8,371 nucleotides of DNA, taken from the NCBI GenBank assembly GCA_016195505.1, contig JACPZN010000232.1:1-8371 (forward strand), given 5' to 3'. This DNA is from Nitrospirota bacterium. Lineage in GTDB: Bacteria; Nitrospirota; Nitrospiria; Nitrospirales; Nitrospiraceae. The notes beneath the pieces were generated by a model that was given only the letters and a program-made list of their open reading frames with translations, made no database searches and was not told where the DNA came from. Of the stretch, positions 1 to 6,401 are shown piece after piece. The position numbers and the translations under genes were made by a program. Every line of letters begins with the position of its first letter. Within the stretch, counting starts at the first letter, position 1.

Positions 1-676
1 GGGCATAGAGCGCTCTGAGATTCGAGTCCAAGGGAGCCTTTGAATTGCCTAGTCTGGCGAAACTTAGAGCAGACAGGTTGTTGAGAGCTGGAACAAGAGT
101 GGCTCCCCGCAAGGAATCGGCCAAGTCGCCGATGCTCGCTGCTCGCAGTGCTGCCGATCCTCCCGCTGGAACTGCAGTGAGATAGCGGTTCAACCAGCCA
201 TCTTGCATGGAGAACACCCCTCGCTCGATCGTGTCCTGGTCTGTAAAGTGAGACAGCGTGTTGGCGAATCCAGCCTGGGTGATGATCGCCAACGTATTGT
301 TGTTGTACAAGTCGAACAACGGTTGAATCGCCGGGTGCATGGCAAACGCCGAATTTGGAATAGCGATTCCGCCATTAGCGGAGCCGGGGGGCGGAATGCC
401 GATATTGCCGGCCGCGTTAGCGGCGGATGGCCGGACGACATAGTATTGGGGGTCCTGGTAGGGGATGATGGTGTTCAGCCCATCATTTCCGCCCCGTTGG
501 AATATGACCACCAAGGTTTTTCCCGCATTGGTTGCGGCAGCGGCAGTGCGCCGCAAAAAGTCCGCCGGAACGAAACTCATCACGAGGGCAGCTCCAGTCG
601 CTCCCAAGACGCGTTTGAGGAACGTTCTGCGCGAAAGATTGTCTTTAACTGCCTGGCAATGCTGACAGGTATTCAT
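1..676 (-). CDS. DUF1501 family Tat-exported protein, N-terminal part (continues past left edge)
   Basis: This frame is open from an ATG at 676 to the window's left edge, giving about 225 residues of the N-terminus. The protein starts with a CxxC pair (C4, C7), then a twin-arginine signal (SRRTFLK, R16-R17), a hydrophobic stretch at about 23-37 and an Ala run at 45-48 where cleavage is likely. The mature part opens with the family-typical QRGGNDGLNT segment (residues 60-69), and an SHFTDQD segment follows later. DUF1501 proteins belong to the alkaline phosphatase/sulfatase-like fold, but their substrates are generally unknown. The start is supported by GAGGTGA about 4-5 nt upstream, which overlaps the stop codon of the DUF1800 gene, so the two are very likely one operon with coupled translation. 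The expected location is periplasm or cell surface through the Tat pathway. The C-terminal part cannot be judged. Confidence 0.88.
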   Translation of the reverse strand, partial: MNTCQHCQAVKDNLSRRTFLKRVLGATGAALVMSFVPADFLRRTAAAATNAGKTLVVIFQRGGNDGLNTIIPYQDPQYYVVRPSAANAAGNIGIPPPGSANGGIAIPNSAFAMHPAIQPLFDLYNNNTLAIITQAGFANTLSHFTDQDTIERGVFSMQDGWLNRYLTAVPAGGSAALRAASIGDLADSLRGATLVPALNNLSALSFARLGNSKAPLDSNLRALYA

Positions 677-683
677 GGTCACC

Positions 684-2915
684 TCACAGGTACTTATAAC
701 GTGGGCTGGCCAGAATGGTCGCTAACATCCGGTCGAGAGACGTTTCGACATTCGAGTTGTCGAGACTGAACGTTCCGCCTGCGCTTCGGAGTGTGGTGAG
801 ATAGACCTGATACTCCGTAGCAGTCACGACACGGTCGAGAGTTACATTGAGCAAGAATCCCAATACGTCTTCTTCTGTCTTGAGACCGAGGTTTTTCAAC
901 CAAACTCTCGTCAACCCACCGCTTGCGTCCGTTCCAAATATGATGGTCGATCCAAAGCCAGGAATCGTCGCTTCATAGGCGAAGCCCACCTCGTTGAAGA
1001 GGATATCTGTATTGAGCCATTCACTCGCCGCCTCTTTGTATCCGGTGGGCTCGGGTTTCTCGAACATCCCTTGCCCCATACGGACGAGTCGATCCCTGAA
1101 GGGATTGATGGAGGACCAGACACCGAGATTTCGATGAAGCCCCGCGACAAATTCCAGTGGGGTCTTAACACGGGCTCGATAGTTCGCCACGTTCCTGAAG
1201 TCCGGCGAAGTAAAGATCGCGATCAACACCTTTTTGATATCTCCGCTGGAGTCGGCAAAGACCGCCGCAACTTCATCGAGCAGCGCTTGGGACGGAGTGT
1301 CACTGACGAAGTAGACACACAGTTTCTTCGCCAGATGCTTGGCTGTTGAAGGATGCTGTGACGCAATCGCCAAGACTTGTTCCCCTTCGCCTGGTCCGTT
1401 CCCGTCGAATCCGATCGTTTGTCCCAAGAAGGTCTTGGAGCCGGGGCTGTGACGGCCGGAGACGAACCGGAAGCCCGGGCGAGCCACGTTCAACGTCGTC
1501 CAGCCGGTGAAGGTTTTGGCCGCCTCGACAATGTCCGCCTGCGTATAGCCGTTCGGATTTCCGTTCGCGTCGACGCCCAACGTACGCAGCTCTTGCAACT
1601 CGCGTGCATAGTTTTCGTTGGGATTTTCTTTCCGATTGACGTCGGTGTTCAGATAAATCATCATCGCGGAGCTCTTCGCGCTCACTGTGAGCAGGTCAAG
1701 AAATTTGCCAAACGCATTGGTGCGGAAGGCTTCGTTTTCCGCCATCTCGAACTGGCCTGCGCCGTGAGTTCGGTAATTCGTGCTGAAGTGGTTGTCCCAG
1801 AAGTACACCATCTTCTCCAGCAGCTGCCGCCGGCTGTAAAGTTTTCTGGTCAAGTCCTGGTCTTGAAGCTCCGTCAGCGACGGCGATAACACGTCGGGCA
1901 GACCGTCGGCTGTGCTCCAGTGAGATTTAGCCGCCGCCAGCATCTGGTCTGTGTCGGTATCGATGATCGGAATCGACGCGGACAGCGGAGAAGTTGAATG
2001 GAGATTGGTCGGCCACGGCAGATTGGGGTTCAACCCCAGCTGCTCTTTCATGAATCGATTTGCCCAATCGTCCGCCTGGGCCGCGTTCATTCTGGATATC
2101 GTGTTGAGCTGGTTCGGCGTTCCACCATAGGTGACACGGTTCAGCACGTGATACGCAAACCAATTGGCCGGCGCAGCAGGCAGTCCCGCTAGAGGAGGCC
2201 CTAGGGGCGGGGCGGGAGCTGCGATGATCTCCGGAGGGACTGGCGGAATCGGAGCCGAGACCATACCAACCAAACCGGGAATTTGCCGCAACAATCGTTG
2301 GATATTCCTAGTGTTGGCTTGAGCCGGAGGAGGAGTCATGACACTGCTACTATCGCCGGCTGTCGTCAGCGCTGCTACTGGCGCAGCCGCTCCAACCAAC
2401 CCAGGCCTCACTGTGCTCATGCTGCCTGTAGTAGCTGGAACGGAAGCCATCGTGCTTGACGAGCTGGCCATCCCGGCATTTTTCGGAGAATCAGTCCGGG
2501 CAGAAACGCTTGCCGAAGTCTCACCTGCTCCCGTAAGGGGAACGCTCTGGGCCGTTCCACCTACGGCCGAATTCATCATCCCCTCTGATGTCCCCATTTT
2601 GGCAGGCGACTGGGTCGACTTCTTAAGAGATTTTTTCTTGGAAACTTCTTTTGCACGTGGCGCTTTCACCTCACCGCTTTGTACCGCCGGCATCCCATCG
2701 CCGCCTCGCTGAGGCCGGAGAAGCGAATGTTTCTGGGGAGCAGCTGGATCAGAAACCATCTGCGTGGTGCCTCCCTGCGCTATCGTCGCTATTGCGGACA
2801 TCACCGACCACGCCAAGCACTGCACCCCCACGAGGAGTACCGCCCATGGTAATCTCTTCTCCATCACGGCCCGGCAAACCGTCTTGGTGTTACAACTTTT
2901 CATTGTTCCGGTCAT
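684..2915 (-). CDS. DUF1800 family exported protein with long low-complexity linker
   Basis: The product is 743 residues. A hydrophobic segment at about 22-44 looks like a Sec signal peptide or membrane anchor. It is followed by about 200 residues rich in Ser, Thr, Ala, Pro and Gly, with a basic patch near 93-100 (KKKSLKKS). The DUF1800 domain fills about 251-743 and shows typical segments: NWFAYHVLNRVTYG (251-264), RRQLLEKMVYFWDNHF (362-377), NENYARELQELRTLGVD (433-449) and GYTQADIVEAAKTFTGWT (456-473). The reading frame extends to 3005, but the ATG at 2915 is chosen because a near-perfect AAGGAGGT sits 5 nt upstream. The gene lies directly before a DUF1501 gene, a pairing seen in many bacteria. 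The biochemical function is unknown; the pair is presumably an envelope or secreted system. The family call is firm. Confidence 0.92.
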   Translation of the reverse strand: MTGTMKSCNTKTVCRAVMEKRLPWAVLLVGVQCLAWSVMSAIATIAQGGTTQMVSDPAAPQKHSLLRPQRGGDGMPAVQSGEVKAPRAKEVSKKKSLKKSTQSPAKMGTSEGMMNSAVGGTAQSVPLTGAGETSASVSARTDSPKNAGMASSSSTMASVPATTGSMSTVRPGLVGAAAPVAALTTAGDSSSVMTPPPAQANTRNIQRLLRQIPGLVGMVSAPIPPVPPEIIAAPAPPLGPPLAGLPAAPANWFAYHVLNRVTYGGTPNQLNTISRMNAAQADDWANRFMKEQLGLNPNLPWPTNLHSTSPLSASIPIIDTDTDQMLAAAKSHWSTADGLPDVLSPSLTELQDQDLTRKLYSRRQLLEKMVYFWDNHFSTNYRTHGAGQFEMAENEAFRTNAFGKFLDLLTVSAKSSAMMIYLNTDVNRKENPNENYARELQELRTLGVDANGNPNGYTQADIVEAAKTFTGWTTLNVARPGFRFVSGRHSPGSKTFLGQTIGFDGNGPGEGEQVLAIASQHPSTAKHLAKKLCVYFVSDTPSQALLDEVAAVFADSSGDIKKVLIAIFTSPDFRNVANYRARVKTPLEFVAGLHRNLGVWSSINPFRDRLVRMGQGMFEKPEPTGYKEAASEWLNTDILFNEVGFAYEATIPGFGSTIIFGTDASGGLTRVWLKNLGLKTEEDVLGFLLNVTLDRVVTATEYQVYLTTLRSAGGTFSLDNSNVETSLDRMLATILASPRYKYL

Positions 2916-2920
2916 GGATG

Positions 2921-2928
2921 ACCTCCTT
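2921..2928 (-). promoter_or_regulatory. Strong ribosome binding site of the DUF1800 gene
   Basis: On the minus strand AAGGAGGT lies 5 nt before the ATG at 2915. It decides the start against longer in-frame alternatives, the farthest at 3005, none of which has a comparable site. It is one of the best Shine-Dalgarno matches in the window and suggests efficient translation of the operon. Confidence 0.85.
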
Positions 2929-3205
2929 ACAAAACATCCTGAGGTCCTATTCATGCTCACGCGGTCGTACTCATGTCGAGCAAGACCGATACCTTCGAGC
3001 CACACGCACCAAGCTCCGAGCGTAACTTATTGGGAAATCGGATAACATGCACACCGATACTCAAGGTCCATGCCTCCTGTAGCCTACAGGTCTCTGCGAA
3101 CTGCTGAGCCTACAAGCCGTTCAGAATCGGCCTATGGCTGTTGAAAAGGTCCGACAAGTACAAGTAAGTACCGTGAGTAGAAGGACGACTTAGGTGATTT
3201 ATTGC
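2929..3205. other. Intergenic leader between DUF1800 gene and 177-aa ORF
   Basis: No convincing gene is seen in this stretch on either strand. It should hold the promoter of the DUF1800/DUF1501 operon. One weak candidate on the minus strand is TGGACC, 17 nt, TGTTAT, located at about 3071-3043, matching the sigma70 consensus in only part of its bases. Other structure includes a perfect inverted repeat at 3076-3090, a direct repeat AGCCTACA at 3081 and 3107 (26 bp apart), and a direct repeat ACCGATAC at 2985 and 3053. No strong rho-independent terminator is seen for the minus-strand gene that ends at 3206. Confidence 0.5.
3076..3090. repeat. Perfect inverted repeat, possible operator
   Basis: CCTGTAG and CTACAGG form 7-bp arms around a single central base. 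The one-base centre argues against an RNA hairpin and for a protein-binding dyad. A half-like copy, AGCCTACA, recurs 26 bp away at 3107. It lies about 160 bp upstream of the DUF1800 start, in the only space available for that operon's control. The regulator is unknown and the role is inferred. Confidence 0.4.
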
Positions 3206-3739
3206 TTACCGAGTAGAATGGGTGGGAGAAAGTAGATAGACAACCTCTTCGACGCGAACCACGGGCATAATCAAACCGAGACCTTCCTGATCATGAGAAA
3301 AATCATACACGATCGACTCATCAGGGATGAGCGTGCCCACCATGACAACATCAACCTCAATCGACTGTCCCTGACACATTCTCTGACGCAGAATCTCGCG
3401 CTGAGGAGAAGAGGGAAGTGCGATCAGGTTCCCGGACAGATCATCGTATTTGAAGCGGACCTGGCCCCAGCTGGTCGGGGTAAACCGGGGTCCAAGGACC
3501 ACGGGGAATCCACCGCTTTCAGGGTCGATTCTTGACAGTTCCCCGCTCCACACAAATGCAATCCGCCGGTGGAGCGCTTCGTTCCCCGCCCGTTTGGCAT
3601 CACGTTCTCGATTTAAAGTGAACAGCCGTTCAGCATGCGCGGGATCGTGATGGCCATGACCATACACCATCGCCCAATCTGGCGGCGCACCGTCTAACTC
3701 GCGAAGGAACTGTTCGATGGAAGCGGCATCAATAAGCAC
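3206..3739 (-). CDS. Hypothetical protein, probable body of an interrupted exported protein
   Basis: I do not recognise the family. From a GTG at 3739 the frame encodes 177 residues with no membrane segment, including a His-rich stretch YGHGHHDPAH and several beta-strand-like hydrophobic segments near the C-terminus. The GTG has no Shine-Dalgarno site. The same frame stays open upstream to a TAA at 3815-3817 and adds about 25 protein-like residues (PLLAVHLSEIRKQLPPGTR and others). Directly before that TAA, still in frame, lies a signal-peptide-like segment. The simplest reading is that this is the mature domain of an exported protein whose gene carries a nonsense mutation or a sequencing error. 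If the GTG is really used, the product would be cytoplasmic. It is the third gene after the fmdB-like and 108-aa genes and probably shares their transcript. Confidence 0.6.
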   Translation of the reverse strand: MLIDAASIEQFLRELDGAPPDWAMVYGHGHHDPAHAERLFTLNRERDAKRAGNEALHRRIAFVWSGELSRIDPESGGFPVVLGPRFTPTSWGQVRFKYDDLSGNLIALPSSPQREILRQRMCQGQSIEVDVVMVGTLIPDESIVYDFSHDQEGLGLIMPVVRVEEVVYLLSPTHSTR

Positions 3740-3814
3740 ACGGGTGCCTGGAGGAAGTTGCTTGCGGATCTCACTGAGATGGACGGCGAGAAGCGGCTTG
3801 ATACCTGGAGATTC

Positions 3815-3928
3815 TTAGCCGAAAAGCGATGTGGGAATCGTGGGCAGACACGCAAGAACAACGGCACAGATAACCACGTAGATTGTTGCCGGGTCAGTCG
3901 GACGGTGCTTCAGCCAATCGTTTCTCAA
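3815..3928 (-). pseudogene. In-frame signal-peptide-like leader ending in TAA, upstream part of the interrupted gene
   Basis: This segment is in the same minus-strand frame as the 3206-3739 ORF. It encodes a basic stretch (LKHR) followed by the hydrophobic run IYVVICAVVLACLP and then TIPTSLFG, terminated by TAA at 3815-3817. The run has the layout of a signal peptide, and VLAC resembles an imperfect lipobox. The only usual start codons upstream or within it are TTG at 3928, which would overlap the end of the 108-aa gene by 35 nt, and GTG at 3877. The codons after TAA continue plausible protein in the same frame. A change from CAA or GAA to TAA would explain the break. Whether this is real decay, an assembly error or chance cannot be settled from the sequence alone. 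Confidence 0.45.
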
Positions 3929-4220
3929 AGCTTCTACGCAGGGACTGCGCTGCCTCGTTAGAAGAATCAAGAACGCCGATATCAATCAGGAGATCAATTC
4001 GCGGCCGAGGGTCGAGCCGTAGTATTGCCGATCGGCTCAGCGGCGGCGTCTCGACTACTTTCCGATAGGTCCCGAGCCAGGATTCCGTGATCGCGCGTAG
4101 TCCAGCATCTGTTGGCTTCATCCGCCCGACCGTCACTTGCTGAAGCAGCTTGATAATGGGGTCGGACTGGGAAATCGTGGCGATCGCCTGGGACAACGCC
4201 GTCTCGCTGGATTCGGACAT
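3894..4220 (-). CDS. Hypothetical 108-aa protein downstream of the fmdB-like gene
   Basis: I do not recognise this protein. It is 108 residues with no membrane segment and no cysteines, is predicted mostly helical, and has a charged C-terminus (RRSFEKRLAEAPSD). The frame is open up to 4304, but that extension overlaps the fmdB-like gene. The ATG at 4220 is chosen because it lies only 5 nt after the fmdB-like stop. No Shine-Dalgarno site is visible, so translation is probably coupled to the upstream gene. The tight spacing supports co-transcription from the promoter near 4476-4504. Its TGA at 3894-3896 falls inside the possible leader of the next, interrupted gene. Confidence 0.7.
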   Translation of the reverse strand: MSESSETALSQAIATISQSDPIIKLLQQVTVGRMKPTDAGLRAITESWLGTYRKVVETPPLSRSAILRLDPRPRIDLLIDIGVLDSSNEAAQSLRRSFEKRLAEAPSD

Positions 4221-4225
4221 CGATG

Positions 4226-4450
4226 TCAGTTCATTGAACAGGCGCCTGGCCCACGGGGATCGCCGCAACTCCCACAAGCCCCTCCCGTTCCAGACGTAGG
4301 CCATCCGCCTGTGGCTCCAATGCCAAAGGCAGAAAACTGCTTCTCCAGCTTCGTGGCTTTACATTGATGGCACGCGATCTCCGCCGAACCTTGAATCAGC
4401 AGCTCAAAGCGATGATTGCATTCCCGACAGACATATTCGAAGATAGGCAT
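4226..4450 (-). CDS. FmdB family zinc-ribbon protein
   Basis: The product is 74 residues and starts MPIFEYVC. Two CxxC pairs (C8/C11 and C27/C30) make a small zinc ribbon typical of the FmdB family, and the Gly-rich tail CGSCGDPRGPGACSMN has three more cysteines (C59, C62, C71), as is common in these proteins. The family is named after a putative regulator of formamidase genes, but most members have no proven role; nucleic-acid or protein binding is a guess from the fold. The ATG at 4450 is set by AAGGAG ending 8 nt upstream; the in-frame extension to 4504 runs across the promoter. It is first in a likely operon with the 108-aa gene and the interrupted exported gene. Confidence 0.9.
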   Translation of the reverse strand: MPIFEYVCRECNHRFELLIQGSAEIACHQCKATKLEKQFSAFGIGATGGWPTSGTGGACGSCGDPRGPGACSMN

Positions 4451-4475
4451 AGGCAACACTCCTTCTAGTAGGGAC

Positions 4476-4504
4476 ATTATAAGATTGCGCCGGCCGGATC
4501 GCAA
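4476..4504 (-). promoter_or_regulatory. Sigma70-type promoter of the fmdB-like operon
   Basis: On the minus strand TTGCGA (4504-4499) is followed by a 17-nt spacer and a perfect TATAAT (4481-4476). Transcription should start near 4469, shortly before the AAGGAG site at 4464-4459, leaving a leader of about 20 nt. The spacer contains the palindrome CCGGCCGG (4490-4497), flanked by TTGCG (4485-4489) and CGCAA (4500-4504), a dyad that could be an operator. The TATA box is partly symmetric and could also serve the divergent 88-aa gene, but no -35 is seen for that direction. Confidence 0.65.
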
Positions 4505-4517
4505 CGACAGGAGCCCT

Positions 4518-4784
4518 ATGTATCAGGAAGAACAAACCTTTGCCCTCCGATTCACCCTCGAAGCCTCGTTTCCTGATGAATATGAGGGAGATGAAGACAA
4601 CAAGGCCTGGGTCCAGGAGTGGGAGACTCACATCAAACCACAGATGATCAAGCTCGTCTTTGAGTCGCTCCGCAAGCATCAGGGCTGGACCGCTCATATA
4701 CGCAATAGGGGCGCCTCGCCGACGGATGAGATCGAAGTTGTCCTAGCCAGGGATTTCTCGAAGTCGCTCCCGTTTTCCCTTTGA
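4518..4784 (+). CDS. Hypothetical 88-aa protein upstream of hemW
   Basis: I do not recognise the family. The 88 residues are soluble and acidic in the first half (DEYEGDEDNKAWVQEWE), followed by a helical stretch (IKPQMIKLVFESLRKHQGW) and a short strand-like end. The ATG at 4518 is chosen because AGGAG lies 4 nt upstream; the longer in-frame start at 4416 would overlap the divergent fmdB-like gene. Its TGA at 4782-4784 lies 2 nt before the hemW ATG, so the two genes are surely co-transcribed. A link to radical-SAM or haem handling is suggested only by position. Confidence 0.75.
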   Translation: MYQEEQTFALRFTLEASFPDEYEGDEDNKAWVQEWETHIKPQMIKLVFESLRKHQGWTAHIRNRGASPTDEIEVVLARDFSKSLPFSL

Positions 4785-4786
4785 CC

Positions 4787-5914
4787 ATGACGCTGTCACG
4801 AGAGATTGGCCTTTACATCCATGTCCCCTTCTGCCGCCAACGTTGCCACTTCTGCGCCTTCTATCTCGAAATAGGCCGACCCGAGCGGATTGCGGCCTTC
4901 TGTTCCGCTCTCAGGCGTGAGATTGATCTCTATTGCCAACAGGGCCTGCTCGCCGAGCGAACTCTGCAGAGCATCTACTTCGGCGGCGGAACGCCGACAG
5001 CGCTTCCTGCAAGCCAACTGGTCGCGCTTCTCGAACTGATTCAAACCACATGGCCACCAAGCACAGCCGTGGAAGTCACGGTGGAAGCCCACCCGTCTAC
5101 CGTCACGGCCAAAGACCTCAGAATCCTGGCCGATGCCGGAATCAATCGCATCAGCTTCGGCGCTGAATCCATGGATGACAAAGACTTTGCCCCCATAGGA
5201 CGTCCTGGAAATGTACGGGACACGGAAACCGCAGTTGCAGCTGCACGCGCCGCCAGCTTTACGAATATCAATCTCGACCTCATGTACGGACTCCCCGGTC
5301 AATCGCTGGAGGCTTGGACAAAGACCCTCCAGTTATTGCTCATGCTTGATCCATCGCATGTATCCTGCTACGCCCTGACCATCGAAGAAGGAACGAGGCT
5401 TGCGCAGGACATTGCACGGGATCTTGCGTTGAGGCCGGAAGATGCACTTCAAGTTGACATGGAGTCAGCAGCCGAAACGCTCCTCAGCAAAGCGGGATTC
5501 ATTCGATACGAGATCTCTAATTACGCTAAGCCCGGAGCAGCCTGTCGCCATAATCTGTTGTACTGGACCGATCACGACTATCTCGGACTGGGCCCGAGTG
5601 CCCAGTCCTATGTGGATGGTGTCCGGTTCGGTAATATCGCAGACCTCACGGCCTATGTGGACATGCTGGACAAGCACCGCCTGCCGGTTGCAGAGCGTAT
5701 CATCCTCTCGGCTTCCGAACGGCAACGGGACGCTCTGGTGTTTGGTCTTCGCCTCCTACGTGGTGTTCCGTTGAACAATGTTGACGGCCCAGAACAACGC
5801 CACAGGGTCAATGATCTCGTTACAAAGGGATTGCTTGAATCGGACGCTGATCGGGTACGGCTCACATCTCTGGGACAGCGCTATGCGGATACAGTGGCAG
5901 GCGAACTGTTCTAA
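4787..5914 (+). CDS. hemW: Radical SAM haem chaperone HemW (HemN-like, coproporphyrinogen oxidase family)
   Basis: The 375-residue protein has the radical SAM cluster motif C-x3-C-x2-C (C16, C20, C23) within HVPFCRQRCHFCAF. It also has the glycine motif IYFGGGTPT (63-71), LDLMYGLPGQ (163-172) and the HemW-type C-terminal segment HNLLYW....DYLGLGP (255-270). Having no fourth cysteine straight after C23 and a length near 380 fits HemW rather than true HemN. HemW binds haem and a 4Fe-4S cluster and is thought to deliver haem to respiratory enzymes; older annotations call it oxygen-independent coproporphyrinogen III oxidase. ATG 4787 is preferred over TTG 4781, which overlaps the preceding stop; neither has a clear ribosome site, so coupling to the 88-aa gene is likely. 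SFGAES (123-128) and IGRPGN (137-142) differ from the SFGVQS and GRxH forms I expect in the family. Confidence 0.9.
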   Translation: MTLSREIGLYIHVPFCRQRCHFCAFYLEIGRPERIAAFCSALRREIDLYCQQGLLAERTLQSIYFGGGTPTALPASQLVALLELIQTTWPPSTAVEVTVEAHPSTVTAKDLRILADAGINRISFGAESMDDKDFAPIGRPGNVRDTETAVAAARAASFTNINLDLMYGLPGQSLEAWTKTLQLLLMLDPSHVSCYALTIEEGTRLAQDIARDLALRPEDALQVDMESAAETLLSKAGFIRYEISNYAKPGAACRHNLLYWTDHDYLGLGPSAQSYVDGVRFGNIADLTAYVDMLDKHRLPVAERIILSASERQRDALVFGLRLLRGVPLNNVDGPEQRHRVNDLVTKGLLESDADRVRLTSLGQRYADTVAGELF

Positions 5915-5935
5915 TCGCTTCAAAGAATGGACAAG

Positions 5936-6295
5936 TTAGTGGCGGACGACGAGGTAATGCAGACTCGCATCGGCCAGAATACCCGCCCAAGCGACTGCAT
6001 TCAGCCAGAGCAACGATCGATGGCTGGACCTCCAGTAATGGATAACTGCAAGCAGAAGGCAGAGTTGAGTCAGGATCGAAAAAGGCCGATGCAGGTGGGC
6101 TGAAACGATGCCTCGCTCGCTGGCAACCGCTGAGAGCGCAGCCAAGAAATAACAGGAGAACGCGCCGATCTGCAGCCAGCGTCCTTTCCCCTGCTCCCCG
6201 CGTCGGACTACTACCACGAGCGCCCAGGTCAGGCACACTATCACGACCAGCAACATCAGCGGAAACAGCGGCCACCAGACCCGCGCATCGAGCAT
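5936..6295 (-). CDS. Small integral membrane protein with about four helices
   Basis: The product is 119 residues and very hydrophobic, with likely membrane segments at about 8-30, 41-59, 70-87 and 96-115. A short basic loop (RRGEQGKGR) lies between the first two and a His/Arg-rich loop (HYWRSSHRS) between the last two. I do not recognise a named family. ATG 6295 is the only ordinary start in the frame after an upstream TGA, but no good Shine-Dalgarno site precedes it. It converges on hemW with only 21 nt between the stops, and no hairpin terminator is visible there. Function is unknown. Confidence 0.7.
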   Translation of the reverse strand: MLDARVWWPLFPLMLLVVIVCLTWALVVVVRRGEQGKGRWLQIGAFSCYFLAALSAVASERGIVSAHLHRPFSILTQLCLLLAVIHYWRSSHRSLLWLNAVAWAGILADASLHYLVVRH

Positions 6296-6347
6296 AGGGC
6301 TGGACTCTAGCAGCCGTCCTGTTTCCGGTCAATCACAGGGCTCGCAA

Positions 6348-6379
6348 TTGACAAGTTACTCACGACGGTAGGAAACTAT
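6348..6379 (+). promoter_or_regulatory. Possible promoter for the 70-aa gene (-35 only is clear)
   Basis: A perfect TTGACA lies at 6348-6353, about 50 nt before the start at 6402. No good -10 follows at the usual distance: TAGGAA at 6369 is 15 nt away and AACTAT at 6374 is 20 nt away. A weak promoter or one needing an activator is possible, and the hexamer may be chance. Confidence 0.3.
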
Positions 6380-6401
6380 CACTCAGATGTGAGGATCTGT
6401 T

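Noticed and set aside
203..769. Plus-strand ORF of 188 codons over the DUF1501 and DUF1800 genes
   Set aside because: It lies opposite a clear family-matching frame and its translation is rich in Arg and Gly without domain-like pattern. It is a shadow.
2916..3005. N-terminal extension of the DUF1800 gene to a start at 3005
   Set aside because: The extension crosses the strong AAGGAGGT site at 2921-2928 and puts 30 non-signal-like residues before the hydrophobic segment.
3027..3071. 14-codon minus-strand ORF after AGGAGG, as a possible leader peptide
   Set aside because: The AGGAGG lies only 1 nt before the ATG, too close for a normal ribosome site, and the AGG forms part of the inverted repeat. 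Nothing suggests attenuation.
4221..4304. Extension of the 108-aa gene to 4304
   Set aside because: It would overlap the fmdB-like coding region in another frame by about 80 nt. The start 5 nt after that gene is more sensible.
5915..5935. Possible bidirectional terminator between hemW and the 119-aa gene
   Set aside because: No stem-loop with a T-run is visible in the 21-nt gap or just beside it.
5862..6332. 156-codon minus-strand ORF overlapping the hemW end and the small membrane protein
   Set aside because: It overlaps the membrane-protein frame across its whole length and runs into hemW. Its translation is Arg/Ser/Pro-rich with scattered cysteines, typical of a shadow frame.
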